Positions 1 through 11,634 of a stretch of DNA of 64,000 nucleotides are shown in pieces. Both the position numbers and the translations under genes were made by a program. The notes below the pieces were generated by a model that searched no databases, had not been told where the DNA came from, and saw only the letters and a list, made by a program, of their open reading frames with translations. The first letter of the stretch is position 1, and every line of letters begins with the position of its first letter. The DNA comes from Gymnopus androsaceus JB14. Its lineage: Eukaryota; Basidiomycota; Agaricomycetes; Agaricales; Omphalotaceae. The DNA is taken from positions 23,331 through 87,330 of the forward strand of contig ML769606.1 in assembly GCA_009733575.1 (NCBI GenBank), written 5' to 3'.

Positions 1-483
1 TCTCAATGACCGGGCTGGGTTGGGTCAAGTAGACACTACAAGGCTGTAGTTAGGATCTCGACGGTGATGGAGACTGATCCACCAACGTAGTACGGATCGA
101 GTTTGAGCGTTGAGCTTGGCAGTCATTTTTGATCATACAGTACCGCTCGGAGACTGGAGAGCTTTGGTATTTACCGCACGCAGCGGTTCATCCACCAAAA
201 ATCCACCTCAAGGCGGTCTTGCCATTGAATCGTAATGTGGGCTGCTCGGGGCCTCTGGGATTTAAGTATTGGTAAGTATCGGTCCATGTATATATAAGTA
301 CTTGACTCGACAAATCCCAAAGCTCTCCAGTCTCCGAGCGGTACTGTATGATCAAAATGACTGCCAAGCTCAACGCTCAAACTCGATCCGTACTACGTTG
401 GTGGATCAGTCTCCATCACCGTCGAGATCCTAACTACAGCCTTGTAGTGTCTACTTCGACCCAACCCAGCCCGGTCATTGAGA
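1..483. repeat. Long inverted repeat (about 167-bp arms, 149-bp spacer)
   Basis: Bases 1-167 are nearly identical to the reverse complement of 317-483; only a few single-base differences or indels are visible. The spacer is 168-316. The left arm begins at base 1 of the window, so the element may extend further left. No coding frame is convincing, because the ORFs here are mirror images of each other. It could be a foldback transposon, a MITE or an inverted segmental duplication. The structure is seen directly; the mobile origin is inferred. Confidence 0.85.
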
Positions 484-751
484 TGCTCTTCAGCTTGTCC
501 GATTTTTTAATGGAGATCAGGCAGAGAGATATGAAGAACCTATGCGGGCTACTGAGTGGGAAAAGCTAAGTAGAAGAGGGCAGAGACTTCTCCCAAAAAA
601 TCATTCCAAGCTTATTCATCTTTCCAATACAGAACTGAACACGAAGACTTTGGCACTAGCACTTGCACATCTTTGATTGGTTGTAAATTATACGAGCTCA
701 GAGTTAAAATCTGCCGCGCGCAGTGGATAAGTAGTACATGAGTGAAGGCAT

Positions 752-3254
752 TTAGACAACCTGTGGGTAATGACGATGCGCTATTTTCAGAAAAGATAAT
801 AAACCCTTGTCTGCGTAACGTCGAAAAGTGTCAGCACAAAATAGTGCAACGGGATCATCTGCCTCATCCTGCCACTCCAACAACAGTTCTTTCATAGCCC
901 GGTTCCAGTCTTTGAGAAAAGGCTTGAATGCTAGCCAAAAAGTACCCATGGTAATTTACTCTACGGAGTTCATCAACAATAGAGTTTGTTCCCGAATCCC
1001 TATCTGAAAAACCTCCAGTGAGTAGACTGCGCAAATATTTAAGCTTTTTCGGATCCCCTTCGGCCTCTCCTAGTAGTGCTTGGCGGAAAACGCAGGCCCA
1101 TTGCGCGGAGAAATAGAATGACCAATAGTCATCCACAGGAGAATGGATGACCTCATCGTTCGGTTCCAGCAACGCTTTTGACATAAACTCAACCGTACCC
1201 TACAAGTCAATTAGTCGGGTAATAAGAAGAGGATGCAGAGACTCGCCGAATTTGAACCATCATGCTTCTCGCCAAAGTACGTTCTCCAGTCGATGGCCAT
1301 ATCACCGTCGATCACAAAGCCATAGCATTTGTCCGAGATACCCCAATTGTTTGCACACCTCTAGGATTTCGTCTGAGTTTCGTTGGGATTTTTCGATAGT
1401 GAACGGTTCGCATTTGATCCCTTGTTCCACCATGAGAACATTACCGATACTGATGTCCCGGTGCTGGTAGTTCTTTTGGCACATGTTATAGTAGCCTAGA
1501 GACCAAAAAAAGATAAGCTAATGGAATGCGAAAAGAGATACTCGTCATTACCGAGATGTGCGTGAACAACGGCCCGAACCAGTGAAGACGGATCCAGCGC
1601 TGACACCAGCGAGTTCCCCACAAAAGAAATGACATGCCCCAGCAGTGTACGATACTCCGGAGGAGAATGAACGTCAACATGGAACACGTTCCAGTGGTAT
1701 TCTTTCGCTTTGTCCGTGGAGGTAGAAAGAGATGGTTTGTAGTAGGACATGCATCCTTATGGTGAGCCCGGAACGAGTAAAGATGCTTTGGGATGCCAAA
1801 CATGCCACCGCATTCACGAAGCAGATGGGGCTCAATGATGGTATTGTTTGGACCTCTACTAAGGGCCCACGAAAACTTGATGGCAAAAGTATTGTTTTCT
1901 AAAAGGAAGGGACTTTCCGGGGCCCAGTCAACTGCTTGGTTCACAAATACTAGGGGTTCCTTCGCTGCCCGAGATCGAGAAATGATGATAGGTTTGTCTA
2001 CGTTTCACGTTGTCAAATAGGAATCAAATGATTGCAGGACCACTGACCTTCATTCGTCGATAGCTTTGCTCCAGAAGAGCCCAGTGACTTCTTCTGACCC
2101 GATGACTTCGTTGGCCTCGAAGACTTGCGAGGCGCCATGTCACTCCGTGAATGTGAGGCACGATTTCCCGAGATTTTCTGGAGCCGGGCAGAACGACGCA
2201 GAGCTGTCTGAGTAACTGGCTCCAAACTCCCCAGCTCCCCACGATCCGAGTTAGATGACGGTATTGTGTTCCGTTTTTTGGCACGGAGCACACGAGGAGA
2301 ACGACCACGAACGCATGTACTGTTGTGCAGAACACTGTCAATGTCCGCGATGAACTTATCGGAACCTCCCATTCGCCCAGGAAGATAGAGACTTGATTCA
2401 TTGCACCAAAGCGGAAAACCTGCATCAGCAGGAGATTTCCATGTGAGGAGGGAGAGAAAGAGTCGCAAAATATCTTTCTGGCCTTCAGGTGCGGTTGGAT
2501 CCAGCTCGCGAGAGGCTGTAAGACCGCCCCGATGATAGGCTAGAAATCGAAGGCGGCGCTTTTTGTGTTCGTAACCGAGCACCAAGGTGAATTGACGAAG
2601 TGGACTGGCACTGAAAAGGCAGCGAGCGTAGGTTCCCGCCTGTAAGACTAGATCCTTCCAACCATCCTTCACCTCTACCGGAACGATCATCTGCGCCTGG
2701 TCCTCAGGCGGACTCCAAAAGACTTTATCGGGTGGACTGAACTTCCCATCGGCCTTCCGTAAGATACTAGCAAGGTCTGGCTTGAGCGGATGGGCACCGC
2801 TGATTCCATCACTTGTTTCCTTGTCCCAGACGAAGAATTCGAGGAGTCGATAATATGAGTCGTCGGCCTTGTTTCCTAGTGCAACTCGACAAGCGGTCAA
2901 GCAAGCGTTTAGGAAATTGGCCAAACCGGTGTAATGATCGCGTTCACGTGTCGAATCGACTAGATCTTTATAGCCGTCGAAATCTCGAAGAGACATCTCA
3001 AGTTCAGGCTGAAGGGAGTCGATGCTACAGTCGTAGTTGTCTATGTCGTCGACACCCTCAAGTTCATGAGCTGGAGCGTCCCTTTTCCTGGTCTTTGCTG
3101 AAAGCACTTTGGCGAATAGTTCTGGAGGGAATTCCCAAGTCTGGCCCAGAAGCTCGGGTTCCATCTTGCCCTTCAGTTCCTGCTGAGAGGACCCTGTATC
3201 TCCAACATTTCTACTGGAAGTCCGTTTCGGTGTAGAGTGTGATGACGAGTCCAT
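752..3254 (-). pseudogene. FunK1-type fungal protein kinase, frameshifted
   Basis: The gene starts at the ATG at 3254. The first exon (about 400 codons) has the N-terminal FunK1 region, with stretches such as PVEVKDGWKDL and FTLVLGYEHKKRRLRFLAYH, then a basic Ser-rich linker. Introns fit at 2047-1998 and 1551-1496. A third, at 1246-1200, needs a GC donor (GCGAGT). The kinase region shows a lysine in TFAIKFSW, the motif ECGGMFGIPKHLYSF, the catalytic loop HRDISIGNVL and GFVIDGDMAIDW in place of the DFG region. Family-like sequence continues across three frame changes: near 1718-1724, near 1340 (one extra base) and near 950 (one extra base). Frame and similarity resume after each. It is therefore a recently broken kinase, unless the indels are sequence errors. 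FunK1 kinases are expanded in mushrooms and their substrates are largely unknown. Confidence 0.8.
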
Positions 3255-3370
3255 GGCATAGAAAGAGGTCGCGATGGAACAATAAATAGATGGGAGCGCG
3301 GTGAGCGTCTAATTAGACGCACCGAGGGCGGCTAATTCAACTAAACCATGCCGATCATGATCAACCTGCC

Positions 3371-4140
3371 ATGGCCCATGATTCACCAACAACTCGTTTT
3401 GCCACTAGCTTCGTCCGGCTTGAACTGTATGGACATTCTCCGCGTGCAGGTTTAGCCGACGTTTCCGCTGATGGAATGGGCAGTATTGATCTTGAATACG
3501 CCAAATCCGACATTGAAGGTACGCTTACACCTTGATCCTGCACACTTCAGCCAATGCTTATCTACCTAGGTCGACCGTACCCGGTACGCAGTGCATGCCT
3601 TCCGTACGGGCACCATCGCTTCCATCGGAAACAAGGTCGCCCATCCTCCTGTTCCCCCTGCCCAACCTCCGCGAGAAACGGATATGAACATCATTGAACC
3701 TGGAAAGATTCAGAGTGGCAAGAGGAAGAATAGGGCGGTGATGTTGCATGCACTGGCGAACATTGAACAGTGGGCATAAGTTTTTCAGGTTCCTGATCCG
3801 AGGAAGAATTCGAGACTAATGACATCTTTTTCATAGAATCGACCTCGCATGGAATATCATCGCAAGGTTTGGACCCATGCACAAAGACCTCCCTGTGGCG
3901 TTCTTCTCGGATTTCTCAAAAGTAGCATTAGATGAGGGTAAACATTGGTATGTCCTTACGTTCTGTCTCTTCTCTTCCAGTTGACGACCTCTCTTCAGCT
4001 CCCTCCTCCGTGCACGCCTCGATTCCCTTTCAACGCCGTACAGCTCTCTCCCCGTCCACGCCTCCCTCTGGGAATCTGCCTCCCATACCTCCGCTTCCCC
4101 CCTCTTTCGTCTCGCAATCATCTTTGCTTCTGTAGGGAGC
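3371..4140 (+). pseudogene. DUF455 (ferritin-like fold) protein, truncated
   Basis: Reading from 3570 gives a family-like stretch with HALANIEQW, then across an intron DLAWNIIARFG and DFSKVALDEGKH. With a donor at GTATGTCC (about 3949) and an acceptor near 3998, the frame continues as SLLRARLDSL, PVHASLWESA and RLAIIFAS. This order (HALxxIE, DLxxxxxARFG, VAxDExxH, LPVHxxLW) matches my memory of the DUF455 family of unknown function. The later part, including the expected second E/H metal-site segment, is missing; after 4140 the sequence loses resemblance. The exon from 3371 (MAHDSPTTRF) joins only with a phase mismatch. Fragment or decayed copy. Confidence 0.6.
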
Positions 4141-5649
4141 GGCAGGACTTTTTCGGGGGCAATTTTATTGGGTTCGGTAAGTTGATTCGCTATTCTTTGA
4201 CATTACTAAGTAAACAATAACTATTTAGATGGCAAGTCGTTCAGGAATTCGGGCAACGTTCTCTTCTGTGAACCATTCTCGAGGAAGCGGACGATATCAC
4301 GCCCATAGTCGAGTCGACCTCTTCTGAACTCCCAGCTTGTGCTGCTCTCCTACACCACACGCCAACGGAAACCGCAGTTCTTCACTATGCCCTCTCCTCT
4401 AACCCTCCTCTTATATCTTCGAATCCCGTATCTGGTCCCTTTCCTGTACCCGTCCCAACAACTCAGGCTCCCCCGACTTGCTCGACAAATGCCGCGTCAC
4501 GAATCAAAACAGGACGGTGCTGCCGGTATGGCTATATAGCACCCACTCATTTTCTCTGTCTTTCTTCCCAGCCCACCCTCTTCCAGCATCCGCAACACCG
4601 ATCCTTCTCACCTGTACTCGACCCTCCCCAGGACCCTTCTGGGAATCCTCCTTAGGAGCCGTTGCCTGCTCTCCTAGCACCGCGGATCGTTTTCATCCCA
4701 TGCTTGAAACCATCGATCAAGTTTGCACAAATGCCCTCGAGTGGGTGACTGGTATGAAAGTGATTTCAGGCATTTACGCTGCAGTCTTAGGAGATAGGTG
4801 GAGTAAGTTTTTTTCTTCGAATTGTTCTAGTCAAATACTAAACTTTATCTAGATGCATTTCTACGCGAAAACAGCAGTGCGGAGGATTCGGAGTGCGCCA
4901 ACAATGGAGATGAGACTAGCAAAATCACTGTGGAGCAGGTCCTGGAGAACGTCTACCTTGATGCCAACCCCATTTCGTTATACCCTTTTTCTAGAAATAC
5001 TAATTCTTTTAATGATCTTTTTATCTCCCCGATGCAGCCTCAACATCTGGCATGCAGATATCATACATTCTTTTACTTTCTACCCAGTCCTTTGGACTAG
5101 TACCTCTCGCTCTAGATATGAGTATACCAGCTTTTATTCAATACGGGTTTCTGTTGGCCTTGGTTCCTCTAGCTTCATTAATTCAATGGATTTGCTAAGT
5201 GACAAACTACGAGTACATAACAGTTACGAGACTCGTGGTAAGTTAAGCGTGTCTAATGTGTGTGCGCGCTGGAAAAATTGTTTGCACGTGGAAAACCTAC
5301 TTGATAAGCTAGCGTGCAAGTTGCGTCTAATGTGCGGGCGAACTGACACGTTAGGTTTTGGGTGTAAGTGGGCCAATGCTGGCGCGTGGCGGTTACTCGT
5401 GCAGTTCCGTTTACAGTTGTCGTTCAGCGAGGTCATAGTTCAAGTTAGGGATATGATAATGGTGGCGGGTTTCCGAGCGAAATATGAAATCCAATAACAA
5501 GAAGCTGTCACAGTAAAGGAAATGTAAAACTAGTGGTACTTGGACTGAGGTGCGTGGAATCTAAACTGCAAGTCGTTGGCGTTAGCTCATGTGAAAAGAT
5601 AGAGAAAAGAAGGGGTGTACCAAATTAACCCTCGTCTCTAGCTTCATCC
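4141..5649 (+). other. Unassigned stretch with open but unidentified frames
   Basis: Open frames occur at about 4288-4523 (starting EEADDITPIVES) and about 4852-5100 (containing SSAEDSECANNGDE and VEQVLENVYLDANP). An intron of GTAAGT to CTAG near 4804-4853 joins GDRW to NAFLRENSS. The frames between these exons do not join cleanly, and I recognise no family. It may be the remnant of one multi-exon gene downstream of the DUF455 fragment. From 5100 to 5649 I see no convincing gene. Confidence 0.25.
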
Positions 5650-7301
5650 TCAGCAATGGCCAGAGGATCCCGCGACTATGCCGGCACGATCGTCGTCGAG
5701 GTCAGAATTCTTGCGCTGACGCTCTTGGCTAACTTTACCTTTTTCAGATGGGCACGGAGACGACGACATTGAAGATGAGGAGTGCTCAGAAATGTTTGAG
5801 CTGGCAGGAACCGACGCCACTGAAGCTGTAGCAGATCGAGTCCTGCGATTCATGCTCAAATCTTCAAGCTTAATCAAAGGATCGCCAAGCTTCGTCAAAG
5901 CATCCCAGGCAACCTTAAATGCTTGATCCAGCAGAGCTCCAGTCGGTGCCTCCAACCGGAACAACTTGAAAGGCATGGAACGAGCCTTCGATGCCAAAAT
6001 GGGCATCTTGCTTCCCGGATTCAATTTCGCTCGAGCAGGGTCAAGTGCAGGTTCTGTATTTGCTGAAAAAAGTATTGACTCAGAGTTCAGCTAATTCAAA
6101 CCATTGTCAAGAAACTATCTGCTTACCTTTGCGGGGACCAGTGCGGGCGCGTTTTTTTCCCTTTGCATTCTTTCCGTAATCATTAAAGGGACTAGTGTCG
6201 TCTACGGCATTTGCATCTGTAGGCATAGGAGGGATAGCATTCAGAAATTCAGAAGGGGCATTGATACCCTCTCCCGTAAACCATCCTTCAGTGAGACGAA
6301 AAGAAAATGCGAGGTCCCTGTCTTTTCGGAGCTCTTTCAAAAGTTCAACCCGTTTATCATCCTCCAATTTGCCCAAAAGAGCATCAATCTGTTGGCCTAT
6401 ATGGGCGCAAACAAAGAATGGGTGAATATGGCTTTCAATAGCCTGAAGTTCGTCTTCCATGAATGGATAGGTAAAATGGGTAAATGTGTCTCCTTCAGTG
6501 AATTTGGTGGCCTTGGAGCCTTCAAGGCTGACACGAGACAACACCCTGTTTTTCGGCATCATTGGAAGTACCTTTACACGGTACGTGTAGGTTGTTTGTC
6601 CCAATAGCAAGTTGTACTACACGACAATCAGCAACAAAACAACAGGATAAAATCTGATAATGGACACACCTCGCCACTGTCATACCGATGTCTTTTCTCC
6701 CAATCAGTGCAGGATAAGTTGTGGGTCACCAAACGGTCCAAGGCGTCCAAAACATCCGGAGATGGTAGAAATACAAGGCATCCATTATCAAGGAATGGAT
6801 GTATGTCGGCTCGAACTGAGAGACGCATGAGTATTGCGATGCGGATGACTTGAGGAGAGTGGACTTACGGCAAACAACATTGGAGCGAGAGTTCAAGAAT
6901 AACTGGTAAGGACGACAGCCACTAACCCACTCCAGGACCCGAACCTGGTTAGCTGTACTGATTAGATATGGAAACGGAAGGGCGGTCAGAGTAGAGTAAA
7001 TACTGACAATTGCCAATTTTGTGGCTCTTTGTAGTAGGTGGCAGAATTGGACGTCGATTCCAAGCATGTGGGTGATGATACACCGTTGCATCAGAGGCGC
7101 AAGGAGTGCAATTTCGTCCTTGATCTCCTGAGAGACTACCTCCCCGTAAAATATATTTCTGGCAGGGGAGGAATACGGCTCGTTTTCATGAATCGGAACG
7201 GACGGAAGATAGGTATTGTCCCGAGGAGAATTAACACGGGAATCGGGGCTCTCTACATAAGTCGACGGACCCGCACGGCTGCAGCGCTGAGGGCTAGACA
7301 T
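5650..7301 (-). CDS. HNH nuclease-like protein, module A
   Basis: Five exons: 7301-7008, 6944-6869 (76 bp), 6815-6670, 6616-6127 and 6062-5650, giving about 472 aa. The start MSSPQRC at 7301 was chosen because the paralogue at 23551 also begins just before its variable region. Motifs in order: SPARNIFYG, RCIITHMLG, FCHLL (His about 88), LNSRSNVV (Asn about 120), LRADIHPFLDNG (His about 129), TYTYRV and a C-terminal HIHPFFV. The order Cys, His, Asn, His is that of HNH_2-type nuclease-like proteins, which are expanded in Agaricomycetes. The C terminus is Ser/Lys-rich and possibly nuclear. A diverged paralogue lies head-to-head at 7669. All splice phases close without a frameshift, so it looks intact. 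Nuclease activity is inferred from the motif only. Confidence 0.75.
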
Positions 7302-7668
7302 TGAAAAGGAGTAGCTAACTACTATCCACAATCTTTGCTTTATACTCGAGTAATAGTAGCGGAATATCTCACGGTTTTTCACTTCTTCGATTCGCGAAGA
7401 AACCTGACAATTGAGTCTTGACACGCACATTACACGTTCTTTCGTCATTGTCTTCCTGATTGTCTTTACGGAATGTCATGGCCCACTGAAGTTCTGAACG
7501 TTTATCGATATCGATGTCGGATACCGCCTAGTTTTGGCATTGTTTAATTTTGGTGCAGCCTGCCGGACAGGCCGGCGTGGCCATGCACATGACCGCGAGC
7601 CAGCGTTCCAACTTTGCTCAATGCAACTGTCATTCCTCCCAAAACACATTTACTTGCTCCCAACCGTT
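7302..7668. promoter_or_regulatory. Divergent intergenic region of module A
   Basis: These 367 bp separate the start codons of two head-to-head paralogues, so both promoters must lie here or overlap the 5' leaders. The equivalent gap in module B is 307 bp. I see no clear TATA box or shared operator. The call rests on position only. Confidence 0.5.
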
Positions 7669-8643
7669 ATGCCATCATCCTCGTTAATAATGGCCGATGC
7701 ATTATCTACAAGTCCTCTCGTCGAAAACCTTCAACCTGTGCAAACTATCTGTCTTTTCACAGATAATCCCCGTTACTCGGTGGGCGGTGACATTCAAATA
7801 TTTGATCTCAACCTGATAAACGCTTCAAGGCAACTAATCTGGAGTATTCATGGGGACTTGAGAAGGGAAAACTTGACCTGTCTTCAAAATTGAACCAGGT
7901 TTCTGGTGAGTTCCTTGCGTATCTTCTCTGCAAAGCATGAACCAAACTACCTTATACTTAGTCCGGGCTGATGTCGCACAACTTCTTATGAACAACGAAA
8001 TAATGCTTATTCCTACCTCAGAAATGCTGGATAAAATGGTTGAATATACGGACTCTGTCATTGCCTCTAAATTGGATCAGCGTCCGAGATGCTTCGAGGT
8101 GCGATGATTCTCCTCCGATGTAAGATGACAACTAACAAATTTCGGCAGGTATTTCCCCCAGGAAAGTACGAATATAGACTATTCTCTGTAATCGACCAAG
8201 CTCCTTCCCTTTTTGTCCAACACTCCGCTAGTTTCGACCGACTCGATTGCGTCTATCCTGATCTTCCACTTCTAACGCTTGATGTGCACCCTTTCTTCGC
8301 CATGATGCACAGTGCGCGAGCGGTCTTGAAGGTGGAAAACCGGGGGTTATCCTTCTATGAGCCGTTTTCGATAATGCTCACGATGTACGCTATTGCCACG
8401 CCTGTAGCATTTCGACAACATCCTTCTAGCGACTCGGGTTCTGTATCCTCCGTAGAATCTGACGATACGGAATATTATGGTGGCGAGGAAGAGGACCGAA
8501 AAATTTACTGTTGGCTAGAGTCCACGAAGGGATGTTCGCCACTTGATCTCCATCCAGAGGTCAAGGTTACGTTCGATGAAGCGGATGGATATAAAGGATA
8601 TGTATCACCCAGATCTTATGCATTAGAGACCATATCACAGTAG
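7669..8643 (+). CDS. HNH-family paralogue lacking HNH residues, partner of module A
   Basis: Four exons: 7669-7779, 7830-7905 (76 bp), 7962-8098 (137 bp) and 8149-8643, giving 272 aa with all phases consistent. The start is MPSSSLIMADALS. Exons 2-4 align with the neighbouring HNH-like gene: LEYSWG with LEWVSG, RADVAQLLMNNEIMLIP with RADIHPFLDNGCLVFLP, and KYEYRLF with TYTYRVK, then DVHPFFAMMHS. The last HNH histidine is replaced (RADVA), and the N-terminal Cys/His segment is absent. The 76-bp second exon and the phase-1 intron before RAD are shared, so common descent is certain within what can be seen. The C terminus is acidic. It may bind or regulate the full-length HNH protein (inference). 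Confidence 0.75.
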
Positions 8644-8854
8644 TAATAGTGAACGATTTGACTTGTTTTGTTTCGTATTTCTTTCCTCCTTCGGACGCCA
8701 ATTTGGTGAAGTCGCTGCGTTCAAAGAATAGCTTGTTGAGTCTATCGAAGGTAAAAGCGTTTAGTCCACAACAACATTAAAGAGGTCGACCGACTTACTT
8801 GAGATGAAGAAGCGATTTCAACCTGCTATTAACGTTGGATTGATCAGGAGGCAG

Positions 8855-9230
8855 ATAAGCGCCTGCTACGCGTCAAGCGCACGCGCATGTGACTCGGGCG
8901 CTCAGGCGTGCCTTTCTCTCTCCAACGCGAACTTCAACTCGTTTATTTATTCTTTTCTCTCTCCAATCACTGCCGCCAAACGCGAAACCTCAACCGCAAC
9001 CGTAAGTTCCCTCGTTTACAATGCTCTTACCCCTCTCTAGCCACTCGCCATCCCCAGAGCCAACGGCCACCCAGAATTCTGTCCGAAGGATTCGTCGTAG
9101 GCTCCGGGGCTGGATGAAGGCTGTAGAAGGGTAAGGGCGCTTTCGTTTCTAAGATAGAGGCTAACAGCTTTACACTTTGTTACAGTCCCAATTTCCTGGT
9201 AAAACAATGGGCTGTTTTTTACGACCGGTG
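8855..9230 (+). repeat. Dispersed repeat, copy 1
   Basis: This begins with a GC-rich block (CTACGCG, CATGTGACTCGGGCGCT) near 8865-8910. A segment at about 9058-9130 encodes SVRRIRRRLRGWM in one frame, followed by a GTAAGG donor. The same blocks recur at 27418-27700 on the minus strand and 39440-40020 on the plus strand, and the first block also at 28396-28470. It may be the 5' end (promoter plus first exon) of a mobile gene family. Confidence 0.6.
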
Positions 9231-10380
9231 AGTAAGGGGTTGCCCTTTCTCCGCTACTGTCTTCTCACCCTTCCTTACTCTAGCAGATCCACAAACCTTT
9301 GGATAGCTTCGCAGTCCCACCGGTACATGTCCACGAAAGACCCCTCATCAATTCGATTTCTTTGCGCTAATTTGGCGATTCCATTAAAGCATACACAAAT
9401 GTACACCTAGCGGATGAAGGCCTCAGAATCAACTTGGGTGATGAGGAAGACGATCCGGGAAAGGGGAGACGCCAAGTTATGCTCCTTTATAGGGCTATTC
9501 TTTCGCTCTAATAACCCGATATATCAGCCTATGCCGCTGTACCAAATTCCTCCGAAACAGAAATCGTACCGGTATGTAACTTTTCTTAGTCATATTCTTT
9601 CCGCTCAGCCAACGCTCAATTTATGTCAGTAAGATTGTGCTCGTCTTTCTTTCCACGTCAAGTCTCAGGCGGCTCAAGAGGGCCTTTCGATTTACCCAGT
9701 CGATTCTTTCGTTCTCGGTCACCATGGGCATCCATGCATCACATACGGTGATGATGTGCCAGCTACTTGTTCTAGTACGGTACGTTTTTCATTTCATTTC
9801 CCTTTCGCTAGATGCTAAGATTATTTCATTCGTCAGGGCACCTGCAGTCTGCAGCGTCTTGGTTTGTCCGTTTTTCCTCAAAGCCTTCGAATTATCCAGA
9901 GCGTAATCGCAGTACAGTCTACTGGGTTGATTCGAACGATAAACTCACTTGGAGATCTCAAGATTGTGAATGTTCCTTTCGGTGTGCATGCTCCGCGGTA
10001 GTACTCCGCGGTGGTACTCGAGGAAGCGCGGAATGGTGAAGAACCGAGAGGTTGTGCAGAGGTAGAAGATTGGGCCCCGCCGTCGTTCCGCACAAATTTT
10101 AACATGCCGCCTGAAGCACATCTCTGTCTCTGCTATCAAGCTCCGAGTTCCTACTCGCCGTACATCTTATCACAACAGGATCTCTCCTTATCTTCATGCT
10201 TGTCGCGGTGCCTTAGGGAACGGTATGATGTCACAACAGGGTTCTCTGGCTGCGTACCAGCTGGCGAGGGATGGAGGTGGGAATGTTGGATGTAGTCGAG
10301 GTATGGATGGGAGCAGACCTAGAGAAATTACGGGTGGTTACAGTAACCTCTCAGTTCTTTTTGCGGTCTGGTAAGATTCT
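9131..10380 (+). pseudogene. Decayed multi-exon gene, family not recognised
   Basis: Coding-like pieces follow the dispersed repeat in different frames: ADEGLRINLGDEEDDPGKG (about 9412-9470), IYPVDSFVLGHHGHP and CITYGDDVPATCSSTV (about 9693-9780), then YWVDSNDKLTWRSQDCE (about 9920-9970). Stops and frame changes separate them. I do not recognise the family. The second piece looks conserved in style and might identify it in a search. Confidence 0.35.
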
Positions 10381-11634
10381 AATCTCTTCCTTTCTCACTT
10401 AAAATCATGTTGAGCTAACAATCTCAGTCCCTAAAAGTTTCATATTGAAAACTTTACAATCTATTGTCCGCTCCTCCAGATGTGAACTGAATCGTTCGAT
10501 CCTTTGCGATCCTTTGCAATCAGTTGCTCGACATTGCATGGTGTTCTCTTGCACGCTGCAGCGCTGCTATGCTCACTCACCACTGACCGACAGCAGGAAG
10601 TTTACGACAATCCCCAAGTCGAACAAACTATGTGGTTGGACTCACGATGCCTCAGGTCAAACTGAACCTTGAGCATTAGCTTCCACAATTGCTTATGTAT
10701 GTTTAGTGATACTCATAGATGCCCACTCCTCCGGAAGCTTAGGGCTCATCTCAATTGCTCTGGGGAGACCGCCTCCGAGAATGGCGAGCGTGCGGTCCGT
10801 GCCGTGGATGACGCATTCAACGAGATGCAATGGGCGTCGTGGCGTTGGCATTGGCTTTGATACCGCAAGTCAATCTTGAGAACGGAGATTGAGAGAGTTC
10901 GTGGAACTTGGGCGGTCAAGCAGCCAAGCGATCGAGGTCCCAGGTATGTCGTTTTCCGTTCCGTCAGCTTCGTTCTCATTTACTGATTTGTTCTGCTTAG
11001 GGATCAAACTAGGATCTCTTCATTGAACCATGGCTACGGGAGTAGCAGTGTACCTAGGTCACTGACTCCTTCACCTTATTCGAGTTGGGCTTTGGCTCCG
11101 TCTCGCGGAGCTTCTTGCATCTACACCTGACTCTAGTCGCGAGATATCCAAAGCTTGAATTACTGCCTTGAATGGTTTCGGCGGATTCACAGGCCAGCTC
11201 AGCAAAGTCGAATCGAAATCTGGAGGCCTCGCGAGAAGAAGATTGAGAGGGTTTGCGGAACGTGGGGAACGGGATCCGATACGGGAGCGGTATGCGGTAT
11301 TTTTTTTCTTTAATTCTTCTTTCATTCCAACTGATACGCTCTGCTCAGTAATCTTTTAGAGGTCTAGGCGCATAAGAACGAGAGGTATACCGCGGTTTCC
11401 ACCCCGGTGATCTAAATTCGAGACCCAATCGGTTCCTTCATTAGCTGCTTCTGCATCGACTTTGACCTCCAAGCCTCCTCGTACACGTCCTTGTCCCTAC
11501 GCTCCCAGGTGGTATCACAGAAGCCCGTTATCTAGAGCCTTGTCCCAACGCGTCGACGGTCGCATGGATATGATGCCTTCCTTGACGCCGCCCGGAATTT
11601 CGAATCCTTCGACCCACAAAACTGGCGCGACTTG
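10381..11634. other. Gene-poor stretch with an imperfect internal duplication
   Basis: The segments near 10870-10990 and 11220-11350 resemble each other: AGATTGAGAG, then a CGGAACTTGG-like block, then a pyrimidine tract and TCTGCTCAG or TCTGCTTAG. The end, about 11540-11634, has an open frame with DAARNFESFDPQNWRDL that is cut by the element at 11635. A diverged copy of that end lies at 51165-51265. No intact gene seen. Confidence 0.35.

Noticed and set aside
2813..3235. Plus-strand 140-codon frame inside the first kinase gene
   Set aside because: Antisense of a clearly FunK1-like exon.
6104..6607. Plus-strand frame of 167 codons opposite the HNH-like gene
   Set aside because: It is the antisense shadow of exon 4 of the minus-strand gene, whose exon structure is supported by three paralogues.
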